Part shown: one piece after another, positions 29,007 to 38,478 of the stretch | Numbering within the stretch: the first letter of the stretch is position 1 | Layout: the number at the start of each line of letters is the position of its first letter | From: Paramarasmius palmivorus | Lineage: Eukaryota > Basidiomycota > Agaricomycetes > Agaricales > Marasmiaceae | Assembly: GCA_037176845.1 (NCBI GenBank) | Contig: JAYKXP010000028.1 | Location: 551,711-615,710 of the forward strand | Length of the DNA: 64,000 nucleotides | Direction: 5' to 3' | Notes under the pieces: generated by a model | Seen by the model: only the letters and a program-made list of their open reading frames with translations | The model's database searches: none | Told to the model about the DNA's origin: nothing | Position numbers and translations under genes: made by a program

Positions 29007-31966
29007 TTAACTTACCATATCAAACTCCAGCAACCCTCCAAACATTATCTCTTCGTGCTTGATAATCCAATCCCCATCTCCGTTTCCACCCAGCTGACGC
29101 CCGTTGACTGACAATGATTTTACTACAGTGTTATTTTCAGCACCGGGTGCTGAAATATGCAAGACATAGCTCCCTGTTGTAGAGTTGTACGCCTTGAACG
29201 GGTCCGTAGTTGGAGCATTGTCATCACCTCTTAGGATAAATGGTGGCACCGGGATATGAATGGTCATTCTAGAAAAGAATGGCCTACCACGATATCTCAG
29301 TATTTCAATGGTTTCACGAAGGTAAAGATGCTCACGATCCTATAACATATTCACCAGACACAGGATTCACCGGATAGAACCCAATAGCACTCCATATGTA
29401 CCACGCAGACATCTGTCCGCAGTCTTCGTTCTGACCAAGGATGAACTAGCTTGTTATGAGAGCGTAAAGAGGGACCAGCTCACTCCACTGAGGCCATTTG
29501 GCGTATTGTTGTAGTTGGTCCTTGCCAGTTCACGAACCCAGCGCGCGGTCTTTTCTGGTGCACCAGCCAAGGCATACAAGTACGGCGTATGATGTGCAGG
29601 CTATTGCAAAGTCGGCGATAAGAGCAGGATGAAATTGTTTCAGTAATACCTCGTTGGTGAAATCCACCTTGCCTCCCTCGAAGAATTCATCCAGACTGGC
29701 AATGAAGCCGGCATCGCCGCCTCTCCTTCTTATGAGCTCCGGGATGGCGTGAACCATTGCAAAAGAATAGACAAAGCGGTCCCCTTCAGTGAAACCATTT
29801 TCGGGGCCTAGGTCCTAGATTAGCCGCTGAAACTAATACAGAAAATCGTTGTTTAGCACACCAGTCCAGATACCATCTGAAGTCTTTGCCTCAACAAATC
29901 CCTTCGTCAGTCCAGATTCGGACGACGCATTTGGATTCCAAAGAACCCACGGCCGATTCATAGCTCTGGTTTGAAGAAACTGGGTGACATTCGAGGCGAC
30001 GCTTCCATTGGGGAATACTGCACGAAAGGTGATGTGGGGGGGTAGATAAGCGGAGAGAACGGATGCTGCGTGGTCGTCGTCTATTGGGGTAGAGGTTATA
30101 GGGGATTATAGAGAATGGTTATACACATACAAGCATAGTCTAACGTCCGGCTAACACTCTCTGAATGGATGTCATCAGCTACCCATCCAAGGCCCTCGTC
30201 CTCGTAGTATGTTGATAGTCCTGCTCGCACTTCAAAGTCAACACTCTAGCCTTGGTATTATGAATAGGCCTCAATCGTTGAATCAAGAATCGTACCTCTT
30301 GCCTGTCTGAATACTCCGTAGTGGAGTCGTTCACAGGAGAAACAGTACAGTCCTTCCATACAGCTTCCCATATCGTAAAGAGTTCCTCATCGCTAAAAAC
30401 CGTTCCATTGAATCCTTTCCGGATCGCCTCGGCAAGGAGAGAATCAGCGTGAGTGCCAACCATAATGTTGGTCTCTGGCGAGTAGTCGAGTGAACTTCAT
30501 AAAGAGGCATCCAGACCAAATACGGACCTGCAATATTTTTCCACATAGGTAGCCAGCCTCCTTCTCTAAAGTCATGTAACATGCTTCGAACCATTCCCGG
30601 GATAGTTTCTGGTGCAAAAAGTAGCTGCAGGGCCCAAGTTGCGCGGTATGTGTCCTGTTAATATCGTTAGAGAGCGCGAAAGGCCGAACTGTAGAAAGTT
30701 AAGAACCCAAATCGAGTATCCGCTGTAGGACTCTCCTTCATGAACAGAGTTCGTGAAAGCAGAGTAATAGTGCTTTTTGGAATCAGAAGATTGTTCAGCG
30801 ACTTCGTATGGATACTGAATTCAACGATCAGGAAGAGTCTACGACAAAGTAAATCAACTCACTTGCATTCCTCTCCACACGCTCGTGTAAAATATCGCCT
30901 TAGCATCCTTATCAGTAGTTTCGATTTCATAGCGCCCAAGCCTCTCGGCCCACTTTGAGTCGGCTGCCCTTCTCGTACCCTCAATTGTTTGTCCTTCAGG
31001 TACCTCACTTCTGAGATTGAATCTAGCATGAGAAGCCGAAATCAAGGATGTTCCAATCCGAACTTCCACCTGCGTCACATTCGACGGAAATTGAATGTAT
31101 GCTCCCAGCACCATTCCTCCCCCTTCTAGTGCTCCTTCATGTATCTCTTTCCCTTGTGTGACGCCATACTCGTAACGATCGATTGGCGAAAAATTGATGC
31201 GAGCGCAAAACCAGCCACGGAAGTTCTGTGCATTGGGTTGGACGGAAACCGGGACGAGCATGATATCCTCGAATTCTTCGTTGGAACCACATATCTCGAC
31301 TCCTCCGTCTGATAAGATGATGTTGAGCGTGCCATTAGGGAAATACGGCTCGTATATATCACCAGGATGGTACTTGATAGATTCGCGGGTTACAGGGATC
31401 CAGATATAGGGTTTTGTGGTGTTTGATTTCGTGTCGGATAAGGTGAAGTTGAATAGGAAATGTGCCGACCGAGATGTTGCACTCATGTTCACATGGATAG
31501 TATTATCGTTCCCTGCATTCAAGCGGACCGTGTAGTGACCTACTCCAAACTCCTCTGTCCCCTCCACCTTGCCCATTGCCCTCGCGTCCCAATCTGTTTT
31601 TATCGACTCTCCTTCAAGGCTGACACCTGGAACAATACCAGCCCAGGCAGACTCCCCCATCCATATTGCTGGTTGACGGGTGCCTAGAAACCCGTGAACC
31701 TTGTCCGAGGTGCTATAGTTGAATGGAGTCGAAGAGACAAAGTTTTTCTGGTTCTGCACAACCCAACGAACAGAACCGAACGGGTAAGATACAGATGGAA
31801 TCATTCCACCTGCACTATTCGGCACAGGTCCTGTGGTGCCAATGAGAGGGTTTACCAACCCGAGGGGCTGTAAAGACCAGGTATATGGTGTCGTTTCTTG
31901 GGCGTGAGAGACATTTCTGGCGAAAGGCAGTAAAAGCAACCAGAACAAAGTGTTAATGTGAGGCAT
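29007..31966 (-). CDS. GH92 alpha-mannosidase, copy B
   Basis: Full-length paralogue of copy A with the same layout. The start at 31966 (MPHINTLFWLLLLPFARNVS) aligns with the signal peptide of copy A; an in-frame ATG at 31990 is possible but less likely. Shared landmarks are NPLIGTTGPVPNSAGGMIPS, YPFGSVRWVVQNQKNF, FYTSVWRGMQVS near 30860, the GNEDCGQMSAWY-type motif near 29395-29440, and VVKSLSVNGRQLGG near the end. The C-terminus differs: copy A ends EYDMAAEM while copy B ends EFDMVS, where the last codons and stop coincide with a GTAAGT sequence that could be a splice donor to a further exon. Many introns, apparently intact. Confidence 0.88.
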
Positions 31967-32116
31967 CTTCAAGGAATCTTGAGGAAGCATGGCTTCAATT
32001 CAAGAGTGGAATTCGAACATGGGTCGGGTGACATCAGGGTGACATTCTGGTGAACATTCTGGTCGGGAGACAGTGTCGGATAGATACATAGATCGACTGC
32101 AGTCTGCTCCTCCATC

Positions 32117-32461
32117 ATGTCCCCAGTCAACGGTGTTCATAACGATCCTAATTCAACCGAAAACAAGGAGCAAGCGTCGAATACAACTGACATTGCATCC
32201 ATCGAATCAGACCTGGCTCGTGTATCCTCTGTTCTTTCGCGTGAACACAACGCCGATCCCGAAGATGAACTTTCCGAAGCCAACATTCTGGATCTCCTTC
32301 AGCAGCTCGATAACGCTGATGATGCAATGACTGGAGTGGAGGAGAAGCTTGATAACGTATTGGGCCAACTGGATAGTCTTCTTGAATCATTGGAGAGGAA
32401 AGAAGGGGGCGAAACCGGTCGCTCAGCGGTAGATTCCACATCGAAACCAGACAAGGAATAG
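32117..32461 (+). CDS. Small coiled-coil protein, function unknown
   Basis: A single-exon frame of 114 residues starting MSPVNGVHNDPNSTENKEQA. The first 40 residues are polar and disordered. The middle (ILDLLQQLDNADDAMTGVEE, then KLDNVLGQLDSLLESLER) has a clear heptad pattern of Leu/Val typical of a coiled coil. The tail is charged (KEGGETGRSAVDSTSKPDKE). I do not recognise the family. The start is 150 bp from the divergent GH92 copy B start, so they may share a promoter. Confidence 0.65.
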   Translation: MSPVNGVHNDPNSTENKEQASNTTDIASIESDLARVSSVLSREHNADPEDELSEANILDLLQQLDNADDAMTGVEEKLDNVLGQLDSLLESLERKEGGETGRSAVDSTSKPDKE

Positions 32462-32836
32462 ATAGAGACCAGATCCTTCGCACAACGGTAGTCCTATCTT
32501 TTCGTGTACCGGAGGCACCATGGGTTCTGTATAGATTCTTTCTCCTATGAGTCGGTGGCCAGCTAAGTTGGCCGTGAAATAGTGGAGGGCTTGTGTATGT
32601 CTCGGAGGTGACGCTTCACAGGATCTCTTCACTTTCCAATACTGACTTTCTCCCTAGCATTTTCAGTTGTCGCTTGGAGTATACAAGTTTGTGCTTCCAA
32701 AGTTCACTTTCCCAGATGTGACCGTCATTATACCTTTATCATCTTCATTGCGCTGTATAGGTCGGTCGGACGTGTATACAGGTATTAGTTTTGACAATGT
32801 ACTAGAACGAGATTCTTATCCTTCCAGATATGTACT
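32462..32836. other. Intergenic between convergent genes
   Basis: 375 bp between two stop codons. No gene or repeat recognised. Confidence 0.5.
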
Positions 32837-35800
32837 TCAGCCTCCCTTAGCCAACGCCTTCTTCAATTCACCATTCTTCCTTTCCAGAACTTCAAGTTTT
32901 CTCTCCGCTTCCATCATCTTACTCATAAGATATTCTGCCCTCCTAGATGGTGGATCATTCCAAAACCACTTGGCTGGGTTCCATCCAATATCCTTGAGTT
33001 TGAGAAGTTCCTCTTCGCAAGATTTGATAGAGGATTCTGCACTGGAAATCTGCGCTTCGTTGTATGTAATCTCTTGTATAGCTTGAAAGATTTTATCTGA
33101 GAGAAGGCTATTAGTGACGATGTAACTGGGCAGTAGTATCATCGTACCTGATACGAGGCGTTCAAAGACCCAGCGGTAGACCGGTCTACCAGGTCTAATT
33201 ACGGAGGGACGACCTGTATTGCAGTTGAGTTAAAGCTCCTTCGTATCTGCACAACTGACCGTTATATGTTCCAATAGAAATTAGTTCGGCTTGCTCCATG
33301 TTCCTGAGAGGTGACTCGTCGCCTTTGAAGGGGAAATTTAGAAGTACTTCATGGTAAGGTACCTGTGTTCGCCACAAAACGTTAGCGCTAATTGCGATGC
33401 CTCAAAGATACCAACCTCTGCTTGTTGTGAGAGCAACTTGAGTACCGTCCAAGCTTGCTCTCGTGTCCAAGGTAGGTTCTTTGCATCTTCTGAATCGTCG
33501 CCAAAGGCGCTCTTCCTGAGCTCAGCCACACCTCGATAGATGATATCCTCCACAGCGTCTTTAACGCTCTGTCCATTGCGGACCTTGTGTATCAACTAAT
33601 AGATATGTTCAGTCATGAAGGTCGGTGAAGGGTCGCTAAACGCACGCTTTCGAGGTCTGAAGATCTTCCACCCAGACGTTCAAGATAGGATGTCTCTTCA
33701 CTAGTGAGTTGGACGTTGATTTCGGCGCCTCGAAGTTTTTGTTGTACGTAGGACAATGCGCTCGCAGCGTCGGCATCGTAGATAGCGACGGAGTTCAAAG
33801 GTTTAGAGGGAAGAGCTACATTTGTAGTGAGAGCGAGAAAAAATAGAATATAGCATGAGTATACCTTTTGCCAACCTCTTAGAGTTCTCCCTATTATCGC
33901 TGATGACGATGACGTGAGCGATCTAGTAACTCGATGAGAACGGTACGGTGTAGAGGTGCGATATGTACCTGGCTTTCCGTCAACTTTGCCGCCCACTTGG
34001 CAAGAACATCCATGAGTTGTTCTCGGCTGAGTCCGCCTTTAGTAGCAAAGTTCCGAATGACTACAATCGGAAGAGCTTCCAACGCTTGGATGTCCTGCAA
34101 GCTCTTTTGCTTCCTCGAGGGTTTATCCTTCTGGATCGTCTTCTCTACATTCTTCGTTGTTTTCTCTGTTTCCGCCCGGCGTTCAACGGTCCCACCTTCA
34201 CCACCCACTAGGGGTGAGTATCCGGAGTCTGCCTCGGAAAAGCTTTCATCTCCGATGCCCAACTCGCTCATGACGCCATTACCCGCCACACAATCTAATC
34301 TTCCATCATGCCAGATGCCTGCTTTGACTGCTTCTCGCCGTCGTTCCTCCTGTTCTTGCCAGGTTTTATATTTGCGTCGCATTTCTACTCCTTTTTCTGC
34401 GTTGGCACGATGAGAAGCACTGATATTCTTGAGTGCGGTAGCGACGACGTCGAGAATTTCTTGGAGTTGTTCTTCGATCGAGCTGCTAAGACCAGCTATT
34501 GACAGTGTCATTAGTGACTTTCAAAGCGCAGCGTGTATGTGCATGTACCTTTTTGACCGATGAGACCTACACTAGCGAGGTCAATCAAGTTATTCATTGA
34601 ACTAAGGAAGGAGAAGATGGGCCAGTAGCCGGTCTGTTTCGCCAACGCATCAACAAGCTGAGTATCTGATGTAGCTTTTTGAAGCTCTCGACAGTCAATC
34701 ACGAGGCATACACGTCCCGTGTCCTTCAAGACCGATTCAACCATGGAGGTTTTACCACTTCCTTGAGGGCCGTGAATGAAGGTGACTGTTGAAGGCAAGT
34801 CGGTGAGATACGCATTGATGGCCGCTTCTGCGTCTTTGCGTTCTTTCCACAGGCCACGAGAGGAGGTATCGGTGTTGCTATCCGAGGAAGAAGTGTATAG
34901 GCGGTCAAAGGTGTTGGCACGGAGCCATTTGTAGAGTGCGAATTCTTGCAGAGAGAACCAGTCAAGCATTTTGCCTTCTACCATGACCACACGGATAGGG
35001 TCAAATATCTGCAAAAGAGTATAAGCAAGAATATACGAGGAAGAAATGAGACACACTGTGTAGGTTAACGTTCCAATGAGGAAGAAGACAATTGGCAAGA
35101 CAATCTTGGGATGCTTGGATAACCAGTCTCGGATGGCATGTCCTTGGATAGGGTACTGATACATACAGCGTAGTCGGGTGGACTGGTGTTGGAAACCGTG
35201 CATAACGTTTCTTGCGATGGTAGCGGAATGTACTCGATCAAAACTAACGATCGACGAGCGAAGAGTACCAGCCGGGACTGGCGTAGGCTCAGTGATTTCT
35301 TGAATGCGACCATAGGGCTGTAAAGTCAAAATGTTAGATGCAAATTTGCGGTGCTAGTGACATGAACATTACACGCAGAAGGCGATATAAAGATTCTTCG
35401 TGTACATCGGGACCTTCAAATGCAACTTTGATGATTGGGGAAGCGAATCGGTTCATGTCCTGTACATGGCTATTGAGACGTGATTCAGTTGCAACGCTCG
35501 AACACACCTCTTTCCATGGCGACCCACGAACCAGCCATATACCCTGTACCCTTCTGCCTATCCACGAAGGCAAACCGCCATGTTTCCTAGCTCTCTCTCT
35601 CAACTCTTGCTCGACTTGGTCTTCTTGGATAGCTGAATTATAACGGAACTTTACGAAAACTCCGCCGTCCTTGGGATGAGGCTCCACTGACACGAGTTGA
35701 AAGTCATCGATATTAGAATTGCAGAAGCGTTCCTGTATAGAACTAATGAGATTCTCTTCACGCAAAAGGCCTATGTATCGCCGAAGGCTGTTTGATATCA

Positions 35801-36246
35801 TGATATTGAATCAGTTGAACACAAGAGACAAAATCAATACATACTCGAGCCTACCCAGCTGCACCGGAAAGATAGAATCAACATAAGCACAACCTTCAGT
35901 CGTGTGAACTGGGTGTGATTCTGTAGACTGAGAAAGACATCTTGTATTCCGAGCAAGCCTTGCCAGACGAGTCCGAGGTACTGGGGTATTTCAATCAATT
36001 CGGATGGGCTGTGACCTGTGACCGCTCCATCCGAACCTCACATATTCGGATGAGGGCCTCGCGGTCTGTGACCGCGAAATTTTCGGATATTGGCGCCCAG
36101 AAACTGCCAATTAGGAGTTTTGGCGGTCACACTCCGAGGAAGTTCGGATGGACCCCTTGCGGCAGCGTGACCATCCGAAAATATTCGGAAATTTTTGGCC
36201 CTGTGACGCGTGACCATCCGAATTGATTGAAATACCCCAGTATCAT
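32837..36246 (-). CDS. YME2: Mitochondrial inner-membrane protein YME2 (RNA12 family), start codon split by a MITE
   Basis: YME2 maintains mitochondrial DNA structure and limits its escape in yeast. The protein has an RRM-like region (GGVFVKFRYNSAIQ near 35620-35660; LYRLLRVMFMSLAPQICI near 35340), then a membrane helix (IVLPIVFFLIGTLTYTVCLI near 35035-35095). A P-loop NTPase-like domain follows, with Walker A GPQGSGKTS near 34740-34765, and a long helical C-terminus ends ELKKALAKGG. The first coding exon after the insertion encodes an Arg/Leu/Ala-rich segment (RTRLARLARNTRCLS) typical of a mitochondrial presequence. It has no ATG of its own. ATG at 36246-36244 lies just beyond a 260-bp element; removing the element with one TA copy gives a continuous frame ATG-ATA-CCT-CGG. 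Whether this allele is expressed is unclear. Confidence 0.83.
35981..36240. mobile_element. MITE with 27-bp perfect terminal inverted repeats and TA target duplication
   Basis: The left end begins CTGGGGTATTTCAATC at 35981. The right end, read on the other strand from 36240, is identical for 27 bases (35981-36007 against 36214-36240). TA flanks both sides (35979-35980 and 36241-36242), the target duplication of Tc1/mariner-type elements. The 260-bp interior has no coding capacity. It carries repeated TCCGAA/TTCGGA and GTGACC/GGTCAC modules in both orientations, so it can fold strongly. It sits in YME2 directly behind ATG-A. Confidence 0.92.
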
Positions 36247-36649
36247 GCGAGTGAAAGGTCAAGAGGGTACCAATTGACGTCACGCGGCGAGAACTGCCGG
36301 CAAGGCACAATCAACTGACCTCGGTGTGCTCTCGATTCCGACTCGGCTCTTTCGATTTTTTCTCTCTTATTCTACCATGTCAAGGCAGACTTTTGCGGGT
36401 CTTCGCCCTGTTTATGTGCCGAAAATGGCAGAAATTGTGGACAGGAAAGAGGGAAAACGACTTGCCAGAAGAGGAACTCGTGTTTCCTTTTTGGTATGGG
36501 TAGTCGGTCCGATTTACGGCGCCGATGGAGCTCGGCGTTTGGAGCTGAATTGATGGTTCTCTCCGAGCTCACAGGTCATCTCCGTCTCGGATGGCCCTCT
36601 CTTTTTAGAGTTTGCCACGCTACTCTAGCCCTCTTTCCAACTTACCTCC
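36247..36649. promoter_or_regulatory. Divergent promoter region, YME2 / phosphatase
   Basis: About 400 bp between two divergent starts. A pyrimidine-rich run (TTTTTTCTCTCTTATTCTACC) precedes an ATG at 36377 that opens a 58-codon frame. This could be a short upstream ORF or an unrecognised first exon of the phosphatase gene; I could not join it convincingly. Confidence 0.4.
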
Positions 36650-38167
36650 ATGTACCCTCAAAGCTCCACCTCACCCAGCATCAATGAAATTGTAGGCAAC
36701 CAGTTGTTTCTTGGAAAGTATGTCTTTCTTTGCAAATTTCTACTTCAACGGTATCCTTACATCTCGACTAGTCTTTCATCTGCAAAGTCTCCTGAGCTTC
36801 GAGCTCGACTTGGAATTACCCATATCCTTTCTGTCTGCCAGGAATTCTATTCTACTGGTCCTACTCATTTGGCCATCTCAATCGCCGACTGCGAGTACGA
36901 AGACATTCTCGTTCACCTACCCAAAGCATGTGAATTCATACAACAAGCCCTTGACGAGGGTGGAAGGGTCCTCGTCCATTGTGTCATGGGTGTTTCGCGA
37001 AGCACGACCGTTTTAGCCGCGTATCGTGAGTCCTTTGGATCCCTATCTAACGTCTAACATTTGTCATGTTTATATTTCTTGCTTCTAGTGATGCAATCCA
37101 GGGGACTGAGTTCAACTGCAGCTTTACAGTTAATCGAGAAACGTAATGATTCCTGGGCTCGCACGCTTCACCTGAACTAATCTAACATCATAGGACGACC
37201 ATGCGTGTTGCCAAATTATGGTTTTTTGAAGCAGTTGGATGTCTTCGCGGAATGTGGCTATCATCCGTCGAATGAAAGTCCCGCCTATATATCGTGGAAG
37301 CGTAAACAACAGCAACATGTCACTCAATTCTTGAATCAAATGGTGGACACCACTCCAATCATTCCCGAGCAACTCTTTCTTAGCAGGTATATACGCATCC
37401 GTGCTCCACTGAAACGCCACGCTTACCTCGGATTTATATTATGTAGCGAATTTCCTGACGATCCACGACAAGCTCAATCTCTGATTCAAGAATTGGGCAT
37501 CACACATGTTTTATCAATTTCACCGTGCGAGCTCCCAAGATTGCCTGCTTCTGTGAAGCGATACAACATCAAGTTGACCAGTCAACAAGATTCCCTACTC
37601 CTTGCTATACCTGAGGCCTGCAACTTCATCCGAGATGCGGTCGTTCGCCAGGGGCTAGTACTCGTCCATTCTCTTGCTGAATCGAAGGCTGCAATCGTCG
37701 TCTGTTCATATCGTGAGTTCTACCCGATGAATGGTACTGCCGAGGCTGATCATTAATGGATTCTAGTAATGCGTACGCGAAATATCAGTTCTGCTCAATC
37801 ATGTCGTATTCTTGAGGATGGTGCGTTTACTTTCATCTGTGACGACCACATATGAGTTTTGAGCGTGCGGTTTACAGCACTTCCTCTTTTCAATCGCACA
37901 ACCAACTTTACACGCCATCTCGAACTTTTTGGTGCATGTGGGTACGCTCCTACCGCTGATCACCCTTTGGTCATGGAGTGGACTGGCAGGTTACCGTCTG
38001 GCATGGTGAAAACAGGACTATGTTCCCAACAGATTACTGCGGCTATGAATGCCGCGGCTGCTTCCCTGCTCAGCGAAACATCGTTGGATATTGAAGCGTT
38101 TGGAGACGCGCTGCAAAAGATTCATGTCTCGCATAGCAATAAGAGGGTAAAAGGTGTTGTTAGTTGA
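36650..38167 (+). CDS. Tandem dual-specificity phosphatase with a degenerate second domain
   Basis: Two dual-specificity (DSP) phosphatase-type domains in one protein. The first starts INEIVGNQLFLGN and has the catalytic loop LVHCVMGVSRSTTV near 36968-37010, matching HCx5R, followed after an intron by the LMQSRGLSSTAALQLIEK helix and PNYGFLKQLDVFAECGY. The second repeats the layout: IPEQLFLSSEFPDDPRQAQS, GITHVLSISPCELP, then LVHSLAESKAAIVVCSY near 37665-37710. There Cys is replaced by Ser and Arg by Lys, so it should be inactive, and it closes with FTRHLELFGACGYAP, a copy of the first domain's last helix. Basidiomycete phosphatases of this kind have no established substrate. Six or so introns. 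Confidence 0.85.
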
Positions 38168-38478
38168 ACCAAAGTTGAGCTCTGGAGCCGACTTGGACAG
38201 GTAAGTAGGATTGGATGGATACTATTGCCTAGACACCCATTTAGATACCCTAATCTATGTTACCCTTTGTACTCTGTATGCCTATCTAATTGTTGGTCGT
38301 TGCTATATGCGAAAGAGAAAAAAGAAAAAAAGAACACAAAAAGTGGGTCATAAGTAGGGAAAAAAAGCAAATAAATTACATAGTGACAGCAGGTGACAGC
38401 TGACAGTAGCCAGTCACACGATTACACTTGGTGTGACTTGTGAATTTCGGAAGCGCGCCTCACTTGGACAAGAACCAG
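38168..38478. other. Intergenic, purine-rich tract and short CAG/GACAG repeats
   Basis: 310 bp between two plus-strand genes. It contains an A/G-rich tract near 38310-38345 and repeated GACAGC/GACAGT units near 38385-38410. It probably holds the nucleoporin promoter. Confidence 0.4.

Noticed and set aside
28534..29111. Two open frames on the plus strand between the dehydrogenase and GH92 copy B
   Set aside because: Compositionally non-coding in appearance, no family resemblance, and the second overlaps the GH92 exon in antisense.
36377..36553. Short ORF (58 aa) with a good start context upstream of the phosphatase gene
   Set aside because: No domain and no convincing splice into the next exon. 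Kept only as a note in the promoter entry.
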